A stretch of 64,000 bases of DNA from Pseudoduganella violacea (GTDB taxonomy: Bacteria > Pseudomonadota > Gammaproteobacteria > Burkholderiales > Burkholderiaceae_D). Both the position numbers and the translations under genes were made by a program. The notes under the pieces were generated by a model. It was not told the DNA's origin, made no database searches, and saw nothing but the letters and a program-made list of their open reading frames with translations. This document shows positions 1 through 8,699 of the stretch, in pieces. The stretch spans positions 337,652 through 401,651 of the forward strand of contig NZ_JACHXD010000004.1 of NCBI RefSeq assembly GCF_014191875.1, given 5' to 3'. Each line of letters starts with the position of its first letter. Position 1 is the stretch's first letter.

Positions 1-491
1 TGGAAATCGGCGAAACCGTGGACGTGGGCGACGCTCGCATCAGCAATGTGGTGATGAGCCATCCCGTCACCGATCTGGGCTACCGCGTCGAGAGCGGCGG
101 CAAGTCGCTGTTCTTCACCGGCGATCACGAACCGCTGTACAACCTCTTCCCCGCCGGCCATCCCGAGCACGCCGCCTGCCAGGCGCAGGTCGACCAGCGC
201 ACGCGCGCCATCGACGCGGCGGCCCAGGGCGTGGATGCGCTGATCGTCGATTCCTCCTACACCCGGGAAGAGTATCCGTCCAAGCGCGGCTGGGGCCACG
301 GCACCTTCGACGCGGCGCTGGCCATGGCCATCCGCACCGGCGCCAAAGCCCTGTACTGCACCCACCACGAGCCGACCCGCGGCGACGATGAGCTGGAAGC
401 CGTGTTTGCCGAAGTGATGGCGCGCCATGCGCCGCTGCCGGAAGGACTGCAGGTCTTTCTCGCATATGAAGGTCTGGAAGTCGAACTCTAA
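1..491 (+). CDS. Metallo-beta-lactamase-fold hydrolase, 3' part only
   Basis: Carboxy-terminal 162 residues of a metallo-beta-lactamase-fold hydrolase. The frame is open to the window edge, so the start and the HxHxDH metal motif lie outside. What is visible is a beta-strand ending in -LFFTGDHEP-, where the Asp-His pair sits at the position of the bridging metal ligand, and -CTHHEP-, which would supply the last histidine. The long acidic stretch around -DSSYTREEYPSK- is typical of the cyclic-nucleotide or phosphodiester branch of the fold rather than of true beta-lactamases. The substrate cannot be told. The stop is 14 bases before the GspE-like gene, so the two may be co-transcribed. Confidence 0.75.
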   Translation, partial: EIGETVDVGDARISNVVMSHPVTDLGYRVESGGKSLFFTGDHEPLYNLFPAGHPEHAACQAQVDQRTRAIDAAAQGVDALIVDSSYTREEYPSKRGWGHGTFDAALAMAIRTGAKALYCTHHEPTRGDDELEAVFAEVMARHAPLPEGLQVFLAYEGLEVEL

Positions 492-505
492 GAGCAGAGC
501 AGCCG

Positions 506-2869
506 ATGAATGACGCCTATATTCCCCGCGATCCCGTCAGCGAACCCAGTGACACCAGCTTGCGCCTGGCCTTTTTCCGCAAGCTGCAAACCGTCAGCAC
601 CAAGATCCACGCCACCAGCAACCTCGATGAAATCATGCTCGACCTGGGCATGGAATTCTGCGACCTGCTGCATTGCGACCGCTTCACCCTGTATGCCATG
701 GACCACGAGAAGGATTACATCGTCTCCAAGGTCAAGACCGGCCTGACCACCTTCCGCGACCTGAAGCTGGCGGTGTCGCCGCACAGCATCGCTGGCTATG
801 TGGCGCTGACGCGCGAAACCCTGAACATCGCCGACGTGTACGACGAAGCGGAGCTGCAGCGCATCTCGGCCGACCTGCGCTTTCAGAAAGGCGTGGACCA
901 GCGCACCGGTTACCGCACGCGCGAAATGCTGGTGGCGCCGCTGATCTCGGTGGAATCGCACGATCTGCTCGGCGTGGTCCAGTTCATCAACAACCGCGAC
1001 GGCGGACCGTTCTCCTCCATCGTGCTGGAAGGCGTGAAGGAGTTGTGCGACACCCTGTCGGTGGCCTTCAGCCAGCGCATGAAACCGCCGCAGCTGGTGC
1101 GCACCAAGTACGACGGCCTGGTAGCCGATGGCGTGCTGGCGGCGGGCGAACTGGAACTGGCGGTGCGCTCGGCGCGGCAAAAAGGCCTGCCACTGGAAGA
1201 GGTGCTGCTCGACCAGTTCCAGGTGCGCGTGCCCGACATCGGCCAGTCGCTGGCGCACTTCCACCACCTGCCCTACGAGCCGTTCAAGGCCGAGCGCATG
1301 AAGCCGGTGGAACTGCTGAAGAACCTGAAGCGCCAGTACGTGCAGGAAGCCGGCTGGCTGCCGCTGGAAGACGGCAAGGACGGCTTGAGCGTGCTGGCCC
1401 ACGATCCGGAACGGGTGATGGGGGCGCGCGTCGTCAACCAGATCTTCCCCAAGGCCAAGCTGCTGTTCCGCGTGACCACGGCGCGCGAATTCCAGCAGAC
1501 CGTGGACCAGTTCTACGGCGCCGTGGGCGACAGTTCCAGCGTGGGCGAACTGCTCTCGGGCATGGAGGAAGGCGACGAGGAATTCGACAGCGCCGAAGTG
1601 CCGGAGGCGGTGGAAAATGAGCTGGTCAAGCTGCTCAACAAGGTGATCACGGACGCTTACCGCCAGGGCGTGTCCGACATCCATATCGAACCGCTGCCGG
1701 GCAAGGGCAAGACCGGCATCCGCTTCCGCAAGGACGGCACGCTGGTGCCGTATATCGAGATTCCCGCCGCCTACCGCGCGGCGCTGGTGGCGCGCATCAA
1801 GATCATGTGCGACCTCGATATCTCCGAACGCCGCAAGCCGCAGGATGGCAAGATCAAGTTCAAGAAATACGGGCCGCTGGACATCGAGCTGCGCGTGGCA
1901 ACCATTCCCTCCACCGGCGGCGTGGAAGACGTGGTGATGCGGATTCTGGCGGCGGGCGAACCGATCCCGCTCGACAAGCTGGGCGTGCTGCCCTTCAATC
2001 TGGACCGCCTGCGCGCCACGGTGGAAAAACCGTATGGCCTGTTCTTCGTCTGCGGCCCGACCGGCTCGGGCAAGACTACCACGCTACACTCGGTGCTGAA
2101 CTATCTGAACACGCCCGACACGAAAATCTGGACGGCGGAAGACCCGGTCGAGATCACGCAAAAAGGCTTGCGCCAGGTGCAGGTCAACCGCAAGGCCGGC
2201 CTCGATTTCGCCACCGTGATGCGCGCCTTCCTGCGCGCCGATCCCGACATCATCATGGTGGGCGAGATGCGCGACAAGGAAACCGTGGGCATGGGCATCG
2301 AAGCCTCGCTCACCGGCCACCTGGTGTTCGCCACCCTGCACACCAATAGCGCGCCGGAATCGGTGGTGCGCCTGCTCGATATGGGCATGGACCCATTCAA
2401 CTTCGCCGACGCCCTGCTCGGCATCCTGGCGCAGCGCCTGGCCAAGCGCCTGTGCGGCAAGTGCAAGCAGGCCTACCATCCGGGCGCGGCGGAACTGGAC
2501 TTGCTGCTGACCGAGTTTTGCAGCGAGTTGCAGCACACGGCCAGCTTCCAGAAGGACGCCAAGGCCAGCCGCGCCACCGTGCTGGCCGGCTGGCGCGAAC
2601 GCTATGGCGGCGAGGATGGCCGTTTCACGCTCTACCGCGCGGTGGGCTGCGAGGAGTGCAACAAGGGCTATAAGGGCCGCGTCGGCCTGCATGAGCTGAT
2701 GCTCGGCACCGACCGCGTCAAGAAGCTGCTTCAGGAGCACGCGCGCGTGGCCGAGCTGCTGGCCGCCGCGCTGGAAGACGGCATGCTGACCTTGAAGATG
2801 GACGGCATCGAGAAAGTCCTGCTGGGCATCACCGATATCAAGATGGTGCGGGCGGTGTGCATCAAGTAA
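506..2869 (+). CDS. GspE/PilB-type secretion ATPase with N-terminal GAF domain
   Basis: 787-residue ATPase of the type II secretion / type IV pilus superfamily. Residues about 20-190 look like a GAF sensor domain, about 205-345 like an MshEN (T2SSE N-terminal) domain, and about 370-780 form the hexameric ATPase. Walker A is -GPTGSGKTTT- (Lys523), Walker B is -DPDIIMVGEMRD- (from Asp579), and a zinc tetracysteine lies at Cys650/653 and Cys715/718. No pilin, secretin or inner-membrane platform gene lies nearby, so the machine it powers is unknown. The GAF domain suggests control by a small ligand such as a cyclic nucleotide, which is inference. It ends convergently, overlapping the acetyltransferase gene by 8 bases. 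The ribosome site before the ATG is weak. Confidence 0.85.
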   Translation: MNDAYIPRDPVSEPSDTSLRLAFFRKLQTVSTKIHATSNLDEIMLDLGMEFCDLLHCDRFTLYAMDHEKDYIVSKVKTGLTTFRDLKLAVSPHSIAGYVALTRETLNIADVYDEAELQRISADLRFQKGVDQRTGYRTREMLVAPLISVESHDLLGVVQFINNRDGGPFSSIVLEGVKELCDTLSVAFSQRMKPPQLVRTKYDGLVADGVLAAGELELAVRSARQKGLPLEEVLLDQFQVRVPDIGQSLAHFHHLPYEPFKAERMKPVELLKNLKRQYVQEAGWLPLEDGKDGLSVLAHDPERVMGARVVNQIFPKAKLLFRVTTAREFQQTVDQFYGAVGDSSSVGELLSGMEEGDEEFDSAEVPEAVENELVKLLNKVITDAYRQGVSDIHIEPLPGKGKTGIRFRKDGTLVPYIEIPAAYRAALVARIKIMCDLDISERRKPQDGKIKFKKYGPLDIELRVATIPSTGGVEDVVMRILAAGEPIPLDKLGVLPFNLDRLRATVEKPYGLFFVCGPTGSGKTTTLHSVLNYLNTPDTKIWTAEDPVEITQKGLRQVQVNRKAGLDFATVMRAFLRADPDIIMVGEMRDKETVGMGIEASLTGHLVFATLHTNSAPESVVRLLDMGMDPFNFADALLGILAQRLAKRLCGKCKQAYHPGAAELDLLLTEFCSELQHTASFQKDAKASRATVLAGWRERYGGEDGRFTLYRAVGCEECNKGYKGRVGLHELMLGTDRVKKLLQEHARVAELLAAALEDGMLTLKMDGIEKVLLGITDIKMVRAVCIK

Positions 2870-3836
2870 ATCGCTTGGCCATGCAGACGGCGGCGTTGTT
2901 GCCCGCGTATTTGCCGAAGTTGGGAATGCGCAGATAGCCGCGCGCCGCGTAGAAGCCGAGGGCGCGGGCGTTGACGAGTCGCGTTTCCAGCCAGAGTTCG
3001 CGGTAGCCCAGCGCAGCGGCGGTCTGCTCCAGATGCGCCAGCACGGCACTGCCCACGCCGCGCGTGCCGGGACGGGCATACATGCGCTTCAGTTCCGCCA
3101 CGCCCTCCTGCAAGGGGCGGATGGCGCCGCAGCCGAGCGCCCTCCCCTGCGCATCGCGCGCCACCACGAAGCATCCTCCCGCACCGCGCACATCGTCCGC
3201 GTTGAAGGAAGCGGCGCCGCTGTCGCCCGTGATGCCGGCCAGCGTGGCGGACAATTCATCGAGCAGCAGACGGGCATCATCTGAAGACGGGTCTTCCTCG
3301 ACCACCTGCACGGCTGGCGCCAGCAGCTTGTACATCACCGTCGTCGCACCCAGGCCGCCCTCGGCCGCCAACGCATATTGCGGAATCTGGCCGCATAGCT
3401 GGTAGCCCTGCTTGCGGTACAAATCCTCGGCCGGGCTGCCGCTCCAGGTATCGAGCACCAGCAGGCTGCGGCCCAGGGCGCGCGCATGGTCCTCGGCCGC
3501 CGCCAGCAGCGCGCCGGCCAAACCTTGGCGGCGCGCCCGCGTATGCACCAGCATCTTGTTGACGTCGGCGCGGTGGCGGCCATTCGGCGGCATCGCCAGG
3601 CCCAGTTGCACCGTGGCGCAGACCGCGCCATCGGCATCGCGCGCCACCAGCAGCTTGCGCGCCCCGCTCTCGATCTGCGGCGCCAGCTCGCGCCAGAAGC
3701 GGCGCGCATCGTCCAGCGCGAAAGGGAAGACAAAGCCGACGCTGGCGCCCTGCCGCACGCAGTCGTGCAGCACCTCGGCCAGGGCATCGAGATTGGCGCG
3801 CAGGCCGGCGCCGTCCAGTTCTTCTATGGTTCGCAT
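2862..3836 (-). CDS. Tandem double GNAT N-acetyltransferase
   Basis: 324-residue protein made of two GNAT acetyltransferase domains. The first (about 1-170) has the acetyl-CoA loop -TRARRQGLAGALL- near residue 100 and the -YRKQGY- end motif. The second (about 180-324) has -PGTRGVGSAVL- near residue 260 and -FYAARGYLRIP-. Such proteins move an acetyl group from acetyl-CoA to an amine; the acceptor is unknown. The start chosen (ATG at 3836) lies inside the 3' end of the upstream cupin regulator gene, overlapping it by 13 bases, so the two are translationally coupled and the regulator probably controls this enzyme. The frame stays open further upstream but has no GNAT-like sequence there. Confidence 0.85.
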   Translation of the reverse strand: MRTIEELDGAGLRANLDALAEVLHDCVRQGASVGFVFPFALDDARRFWRELAPQIESGARKLLVARDADGAVCATVQLGLAMPPNGRHRADVNKMLVHTRARRQGLAGALLAAAEDHARALGRSLLVLDTWSGSPAEDLYRKQGYQLCGQIPQYALAAEGGLGATTVMYKLLAPAVQVVEEDPSSDDARLLLDELSATLAGITGDSGAASFNADDVRGAGGCFVVARDAQGRALGCGAIRPLQEGVAELKRMYARPGTRGVGSAVLAHLEQTAAALGYRELWLETRLVNARALGFYAARGYLRIPNFGKYAGNNAAVCMAKRFT

Positions 3837-4369
3837 ATGGCTATCAGATAGTGGGCGCCGTCCGGGCCGGCGGAAAAGCGCGTGGGACCAAACAGGTGGA
3901 AGCGCAGGCAGTCGCCCGGCTGCAGGTGGTAGACCTTGCCCTCCAGCGTGTAATCGAGCAGCCCGTCCAGCAGCCAAAGATGCTGCTCCATGCCGCGCAC
4001 CGGCGGCTGCTCGTAGTCGATGACTGCGCCGGCCGGCAGCCGGCCCTCGATCAGCTCCGCACCGAAACCGCGCGCCGGCGGCGACACCATGCGCCGCACG
4101 AAACCCGTCTCCGGATCGCGCCATTCGGCCTGCTCGCTCTGGCGGATCAGCTGCGCCGGCTGCGCCTCGGCCTCGGCGATCAGACGTGACATCGGCATGC
4201 CATACACCGCGCACAGCTTGCCCAGCAGGGCCGCCGTCGGACTGCTCTCGCCACGCTCCAGGCGCGACAAGGTAGCACGGCTGATCCCGCTCGCCGCCGC
4301 CAATTCTTCCAGCGACCAGCCGCGCGCTTCGCGCAGTCCGGCCAGCCGCTGCACCAGACGTTCTTCCAT
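3824..4369 (-). CDS. XRE-family regulator with C-terminal cupin domain
   Basis: 181-residue transcription factor. Residues about 5-60 form a lambda-repressor-like helix-turn-helix (-GISRATLSRLERGESSP-), and residues about 100-180 form a cupin beta-barrel (-GMEQHLWLLDG-, -LQPGDCLRFH-) that would bind a small effector. The ATG at 4369 is preferred to the in-frame ATG at 4384 because GGGA lies about 9 bases before it. The gene overlaps the acetyltransferase start. This XRE-cupin plus GNAT arrangement is common in Proteobacteria, and the cupin partner usually regulates its own operon. A GAGA/TCTC inverted-repeat cluster directly upstream may be its operator. Confidence 0.85.
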   Translation of the reverse strand: MEERLVQRLAGLREARGWSLEELAAASGISRATLSRLERGESSPTAALLGKLCAVYGMPMSRLIAEAEAQPAQLIRQSEQAEWRDPETGFVRRMVSPPARGFGAELIEGRLPAGAVIDYEQPPVRGMEQHLWLLDGLLDYTLEGKVYHLQPGDCLRFHLFGPTRFSAGPDGAHYLIAICEP

Positions 4370-4383
4370 TGATAAATTTCCCA

Positions 4384-4413
4384 TAATAGAGAATATATCT
4401 CAAATACGAGAAT
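4384..4413 (-). promoter_or_regulatory. AT-rich promoter and possible operator of the XRE-cupin gene
   Basis: Unlike the surrounding DNA, this stretch is AT-rich. It contains GAGA (4389-4392), TCTC (4398-4401) and GAGA (4408-4411), which give two overlapping inverted repeats with 5- and 6-base spacers, plus -10-like words TATATT and TATTAT on the minus strand. Such layout is typical of an autoregulated XRE promoter. The assignment is inference from position and symmetry. Confidence 0.35.
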
Positions 4414-4468
4414 AAAAACAAGCCATTCGCGCTTTTGCTGACCGCCAGCCAGCTCTAGAGTCAAACCC

Positions 4469-4588
4469 TTTGCGCCAGATCAAACAATGTCCAACCCTGG
4501 TGTCAGGCACCAGAGTGAGACATTCCTTGAGCAAGATCAAACAATGTCCTACTCCAGTGCCTGACACCAGGGTTGGACATTGTTTGAT
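4469..4588. repeat. Palindromic repeat locus 1: two 39-bp units in inverted arrangement
   Basis: Two 39-bp near-palindromic units (4486-4524 and 4543-4581) begin with AATGTCC and end with GACATT, and each has a central GGTGTCAGGCACC-type core. They are preceded by a conserved flank of the form GCGCYAGATCAAACAATG. The outer arms form a perfect inverted repeat of about 32 bases (4478-4509 against 4557-4588). The same units recur at 17758-17886 and 43964-44032. The locus lies between the cupin regulator promoter and the pit terminator. No coding function is likely; it behaves like a REP/BIME-type intergenic element. Confidence 0.85.
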
Positions 4589-4600
4589 TTTTCTCAATAA

Positions 4601-4626
4601 AAAAGGGAGTCCGTGGACTCCCTTTT
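4601..4626 (-). terminator. Rho-independent terminator of pit
   Basis: A 12-base perfect stem AAAAGGGAGTCC / GGACTCCCTTTT with a GT loop lies 19 bases past the pit stop codon. On the minus strand it ends in a run of T, as an intrinsic terminator should. Confidence 0.85.
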
Positions 4627-4645
4627 CTGTGCCGTTGCTGGCTGC

Positions 4646-5656
4646 TTACATGATGTGGGTGCCGATCCACCAGGCGATCGCGGCCACGAAGGCGGACGCG
4701 GGGATGGTGAAGATCCAGGCCCAGACGATGTTGCCGGCCACGCCCCAACGCACGGCGGACATCTTTTGCGCCGAGCCGACGCCGACAATCGCGCCGGTGA
4801 TGGTGTGGGTGGTGGAGACGGGCACGCCCCAGAACGAGGCCATCAGCAGGGTGATGGCGCCACCGGTTTCGGCGCAGAAGCCGCCCACCGGTTTCAGCTT
4901 GGTGATCTTCTGGCCCATGGTTTTCACGATGCGCCAGCCGCCGAACAGCGTGCCGAAACTGATCGCCGCGTAGCAGGAAACGATGACCCAGGTCGGCGGC
5001 GTGGCGTCGCTGGCGGCGACGTGGCCGGAAGCGATCAGCAGCATCCAGATGATGCCCATGGTTTTCTGCGCGTCATTGCCGCCGTGGCCCAGGCTGTAGC
5101 CGGCCGCGGAGGCCAGCTGCAGGCGGCGGAACCAGCCGTCGATCTTGCGCGGCGTCGATTTCACGAAGATCCAGGACACGATCAGCATGATGACCGAACC
5201 GAGCACGAAGCCCAGCAGCGGCGCCAGCACGATGAAGGTGACGGTCTTGATCAGGCCGCCGGAGATCAGGGCGCCGGTGCCGGACTTGGCCACCGCCGCA
5301 CCCACCAGGCCGCCGATCAGGGCGTGCGAGGACGAGGAGGGAATGCCGTAGTACCAGGTGATCAGGTTCCACACGATGGCGCCCACCAGCGCGCCAAAGA
5401 TCACGTAATGGTCGACCACGGCCGGATCGATGGTGCCCTTGCCGATGGTCGTCGCCACTTTCAGGCCGACGATGAAGATGGCGATGAAGTTGAAGAAGGC
5501 CGCCATCGCCACTGCGGTCTGCGGTTTCAGCACGCCGGTGGAGACCACCGTGGCGATGGCATTGGCCGCATCATGGAAGCCGTTCATGAAGTCAAACACC
5601 AGCGCCAGGAAGATCAACATGGCCAGCGCGTAGATGCTGATTTGTAGGGTTTGCAT
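4646..5656 (-). CDS. pit: Low-affinity inorganic phosphate transporter, PiT family
   Basis: 336-residue inner-membrane protein with about ten hydrophobic segments that carries phosphate (often as a metal-phosphate complex) driven by a cation gradient. The duplicated PiT signature is clear: -FDFMNGFHDAANAIAT- near the N-terminus and -GHGGNDAQKTMG- in the second half, with -GIPSSSSHALIG- and -GVPVSTTHTITG- as paired loops. Length suits the shorter bacterial PiT type lacking the long central loop. It follows the DUF47 gene by 37 bases, a conserved pair in which the DUF47 protein acts as a PhoU-like partner. A terminator follows directly. Confidence 0.95.
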   Translation of the reverse strand: MQTLQISIYALAMLIFLALVFDFMNGFHDAANAIATVVSTGVLKPQTAVAMAAFFNFIAIFIVGLKVATTIGKGTIDPAVVDHYVIFGALVGAIVWNLITWYYGIPSSSSHALIGGLVGAAVAKSGTGALISGGLIKTVTFIVLAPLLGFVLGSVIMLIVSWIFVKSTPRKIDGWFRRLQLASAAGYSLGHGGNDAQKTMGIIWMLLIASGHVAASDATPPTWVIVSCYAAISFGTLFGGWRIVKTMGQKITKLKPVGGFCAETGGAITLLMASFWGVPVSTTHTITGAIVGVGSAQKMSAVRWGVAGNIVWAWIFTIPASAFVAAIAWWIGTHIM

Positions 5657-5693
5657 GGTTATCTTTTGTTATCTTTTCAGGACAGGCGCGTGC

Positions 5694-6320
5694 TTATGCG
5701 TTTTCGACGATGATGCCTTCGATGATATTGGCCACGTCCTCGCAGCGGTCGGTGACCGTTTCCAGGATTTCGTAGATGGCTTTCATCTTGATCAGGTTGC
5801 GCACGTCCGGCTCATCGCGGAACAGCTTGGACATGGCGGCGCGCATCACGTGGTCGGCGTCCGATTCCAGGCGGTCGATCTCTTCGCAGATGGCGACAAT
5901 CTGGCGCGCATTGTCCATATTGTGCAGCAGGGCCACGGCCTCCTTGACCTTCTCGGTGCAAGCGAGCACCAGTTCGGCCAGGCGCTTGGCTTCCGGGGTC
6001 ACGGAGTGCAGGTCGTACAGCGACACGGTCTGGCCGGCGTCTTCCATCAGGTCCAGGATGTCGTCCATGCGCGTGATCAGCTTGTGGATGTCGTCGCGGT
6101 CGATCGGGGTGATGAAGGTCTTGTGCAGCAGGTCGACGCAGGTGTAGGTGATCTTGTCGGCCTGTTTTTCGATACTTTCGATGGCGTGTACGCGGTTCTC
6201 CAGGTCGTCGAAATTGGTCATCAGACCGAGCATCTCTTTCGCGCCCTTCACGCACAGTTCGGCGTGCTGGTTGAACAGATCAAAGAACTTGCCCTCGGTG
6301 GGCATCAAGCGTCCAAACAT
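5694..6320 (-). CDS. DUF47 / PhoU-like protein
   Basis: 208-residue, largely helical DUF47 (PhoU-like) protein. It starts -MFGRLMPTEGKFFDLFNQH- and has the charged helical pattern with conserved -ESIEKQADKIT- and -DADHVMRAAM- acidic/His positions that can bind metal clusters. The ATG at 6320 is chosen because GGAGAA precedes it closely; an upstream extension of the frame has no family similarity. DUF47 genes are nearly always next to pit and are thought to modulate phosphate uptake through it. Here the DUF47 gene is upstream of pit and likely in one transcript with it. Confidence 0.92.
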   Translation of the reverse strand: MFGRLMPTEGKFFDLFNQHAELCVKGAKEMLGLMTNFDDLENRVHAIESIEKQADKITYTCVDLLHKTFITPIDRDDIHKLITRMDDILDLMEDAGQTVSLYDLHSVTPEAKRLAELVLACTEKVKEAVALLHNMDNARQIVAICEEIDRLESDADHVMRAAMSKLFRDEPDVRNLIKMKAIYEILETVTDRCEDVANIIEGIIVENA

Positions 6321-6384
6321 TTTATTCTCCGTTGGTTGATTCGTTTTACTGCTACAGGCCGCCGTCCATGGCCGCCTGGGGGTA

Positions 6385-7773
6385 TTAGTCGCCCTGATAG
6401 ATAGACAGATTGCCGCTGTAATTGCCAAACTTGGTATACATGCCCATCCATGTCAGACGGATCGCGCCGATAGGACCGTTACGCTGTTTGCCGATAATGA
6501 TCTCGGCGGTCCCCTTGTCCGGCGAATCGGGGTTGTACACCTCGTCGCGGTACAGGAAGATGATGACGTCCGCATCCTGTTCGATAGCGCCGGATTCGCG
6601 CAAGTCGGACATCACGGGACGTTTGTTGGGACGCTGCTCCAGCGAGCGGTTCAGCTGGGACAGCGCGATGACCGGGCAATGCAGCTCCTTGGCCAAGCCT
6701 TTCAAGCTGCGCGAAATCTCGGAAATCTCGGCGGCGCGGTTATCGCCGGCCTGGCTGCCCGTCATCAGCTGCAGGTAGTCGACGATGATCAGGCCGAGCT
6801 TGCCGCACTGGCGCGCCAGACGGCGGGCGCGGGCGCGCATCTCGATCGGGTTCAGCGCCGGCGTCTCGTCGATGTAGAGCTGGGCTTCGTTCATCTTTTG
6901 GATGGCGTGCGTCAGGCGCGGCCAATCCTCATCGATCAGCTTGCCGGTCCGCAGGCGGTGCTGGTCGAGCTGGCCGACCGAACCGAGCATACGCATGGCC
7001 AGCTGGGCGCCACCCATCTCCATCGAGAACACGGCCACCGGCAAACCCGCCTCAATCGCCACGTTCTCGCCGATATTCACCGAGAACGCCGTCTTGCCCA
7101 TCGAAGGACGGCCGGCCACGATCACCAGATCGCCCGCCTGCAGGCCCGAGGTCATGCGGTCCAGGTCGATAAAGCCGGTCGGCACGCCCGTGACTTCGCT
7201 GGTGCTTTCACGGCTGTACAGCTCGTCGATGCGCTCGACCACCTGGGTCAACAGCGGCTGCACCGCCGTCCAGCCCGATGAGCCGCGCGCGCCCTGCTCG
7301 GCGATGGCGAAGATCTTCGACTCCGCCTCGTCCAGCATCTGCTTGACTTCTTTACCCTGGGGATTGAAGGCGTTGCCGGAGATTTCGTCGGCCACCGTGA
7401 TCAGCTTGCGCAGCACGCCGCGGTCGCGCACGATCTCGGCGTAGCGCCGGATATTCGCCGCCGACGGCGTGTTCTGCGCCATCGCGTTCAGGTACACCAA
7501 GCCCCCCACCTCGTCGGCCTTGCCCAGCATGGTCAAGGCCTCGAAGACGGTGATGACGTCAGCCGGCTTGCCCGCGTTGATCAGGCGGATCATCTGTTCG
7601 AAGATGATGCGGTGGTCGTAGCGGTAAAAGTCGTCCGCGTGCATGAAGTCCGCAATACGGTCCCAGGCCGCGTTATCGCGCAGCAGGCCGCCGATGACGG
7701 ACTGTTCTGCTTCGATGGAATGCGGCGGAATGCGCAGGGAGTCGACTTGCGGGTCGGATGGGGCGGCGTTCAT
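6385..7773 (-). CDS. dnaB: Replicative DNA helicase DnaB
   Basis: 462-residue hexameric 5'-3' helicase of the replisome. The N-terminal domain starts with the family hallmark -RIPPHSIEAEQSVIGGLL-. The RecA-like domain has Walker A -GRPSMGKTAF- (Lys227), the DnaB -VDYLQLM- strand, and -SQLNRSLEQRP- near the C-terminus. The ATG at 7773 is chosen for the family length. It has no clear ribosome site and a TATAAT (minus strand, 7781-7786) lies only 7 bases before it, so either the transcript is nearly leaderless or that box is not used; an in-frame TTG at 7824 is the alternative. The gene lies downstream of the rplI terminator, so it may be read from its own promoter. Confidence 0.95.
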   Translation of the reverse strand: MNAAPSDPQVDSLRIPPHSIEAEQSVIGGLLRDNAAWDRIADFMHADDFYRYDHRIIFEQMIRLINAGKPADVITVFEALTMLGKADEVGGLVYLNAMAQNTPSAANIRRYAEIVRDRGVLRKLITVADEISGNAFNPQGKEVKQMLDEAESKIFAIAEQGARGSSGWTAVQPLLTQVVERIDELYSRESTSEVTGVPTGFIDLDRMTSGLQAGDLVIVAGRPSMGKTAFSVNIGENVAIEAGLPVAVFSMEMGGAQLAMRMLGSVGQLDQHRLRTGKLIDEDWPRLTHAIQKMNEAQLYIDETPALNPIEMRARARRLARQCGKLGLIIVDYLQLMTGSQAGDNRAAEISEISRSLKGLAKELHCPVIALSQLNRSLEQRPNKRPVMSDLRESGAIEQDADVIIFLYRDEVYNPDSPDKGTAEIIIGKQRNGPIGAIRLTWMGMYTKFGNYSGNLSIYQGD

Positions 7774-7828
7774 GGCGCGAATTATACCTGCGTTCGGTGC
7801 TCGGATTTGGTTTTTTGCTGGCAATAAA

Positions 7829-7850
7829 AAAGCCGGGCGAACCCGGCTTT
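7829..7850 (-). terminator. Rho-independent terminator after rplI
   Basis: Perfect stem AAAGCCGGG / CCCGGCTTT with a four-base loop, followed on the minus strand by a T run. It closes the rpsF-priB-rpsR-rplI transcript and separates it from dnaB. Confidence 0.85.
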
Positions 7851-7894
7851 CTTATTTGTGCAACAGTCTTGGCGGAGGAAAATCCGGACCAGAC

Positions 7895-8347
7895 TTAGGC
7901 AGCTTCGCCCACGACGGCCACGGTCACTTCGACCACGACGTCGGTGTGCAGTGCCACGGACACTGGGTGCTCGCCCACGACCTTCAGCGGGCCGGTTGGC
8001 ATGCGCACGGCAGCTTTTTCCACAGCGAAGCCGGCTTTGCTCAGGGCTTCAGCGATGTCGAAGTTGGTCACGGAACCGAACAGACGGCCGTCCACGCCCG
8101 CTTTTTGCGACACGGTCACGGTCATGCCAGCCAGTTTTTCGCCTTGGGCTTGCGCAGCGGCCAGTTTCTCGGCAGCGGCTTTTTCCAGTTCAGCGCGTTT
8201 GACTTCGAATTCCGCCACGGCGGCAGCGGTAGCGCGGCGGGCCAGCTTTTGCGGGATCAGGAAGTTACGGGCGTAACCGTCCTTGACTTTCACCACGTCG
8301 CCCAGGTTGCCGACGTTAACGACTTTTTCCAACAGAATGATTTGCAT
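7895..8347 (-). CDS. rplI: 50S ribosomal protein L9
   Basis: 150-residue L9 with the diagnostic N-terminus [19 protein letters not shown] and [13 protein letters not shown], followed by the long connecting helix rich in Ala/Glu/Lys and the C-terminal rRNA-binding domain ([16 protein letters not shown]). L9 binds 23S rRNA domain V near the L1 stalk and helps reading-frame maintenance. It is the last gene of the rpsF-priB-rpsR-rplI unit and is followed by a strong terminator. Confidence 0.98.
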   Translation of the reverse strand: MQIILLEKVVNVGNLGDVVKVKDGYARNFLIPQKLARRATAAAVAEFEVKRAELEKAAAEKLAAAQAQGEKLAGMTVTVSQKAGVDGRLFGSVTNFDIAEALSKAGFAVEKAAVRMPTGPLKVVGEHPVSVALHTDVVVEVTVAVVGEAA

Positions 8348-8378
8348 AGTTCTCTCCAGGATCTTATCTGACCGCTAA

Positions 8379-8669
8379 TTAAGCGTGGTGCAGATCGGTG
8401 TAAGGCAGCAGGGCCAGGTAGCGTGCGCGCTTGATAGCGGTGTCCACTTGACGCTGGTAGTGCGCCTTGGTGCCGGTCAGGCGGGCTGGCATGATCTTGC
8501 CGTTTTCCTGGATGAAATCTTTCAGCGTGTCTACATCTTTGTAGTCCACTTGCACCACGCCAGCGGCGGTGAAGCGGCAGAATTTTTTACGCTTGAACAG
8601 TGGGTTTTGTTGCTTGCGCTTTTCTTTCAGCTTGAGCTTGTTTTTGTCGAACTTTTTACCGAATGCCAT
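8379..8669 (-). CDS. rpsR: 30S ribosomal protein S18
   Basis: 96-residue S18. A lysine-rich N-terminal extension is followed by the family core [16 protein letters not shown], [12 protein letters not shown] and [12 protein letters not shown]. It forms a heterodimer with S6 on the platform of the 30S subunit. It lies between priB and rplI, as in most Beta- and Gammaproteobacteria. Confidence 0.98.
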   Translation of the reverse strand: MAFGKKFDKNKLKLKEKRKQQNPLFKRKKFCRFTAAGVVQVDYKDVDTLKDFIQENGKIMPARLTGTKAHYQRQVDTAIKRARYLALLPYTDLHHA

Positions 8670-8699
8670 TTTAGGCTCCTGTATTTAAAAATTGCGCTG

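Noticed and set aside
2862..4421. A single 519-codon fusion of the acetyltransferase with an upstream region
   Set aside because: The upstream part is in a different frame from the real XRE-cupin gene and has no acetyltransferase sequence; the GNAT protein starts at 3836.
4486..4581. Possible CRISPR-like array from repeated units
   Set aside because: Only two units, in opposite orientation, with no equal spacers and no cas genes; they are palindromic elements.
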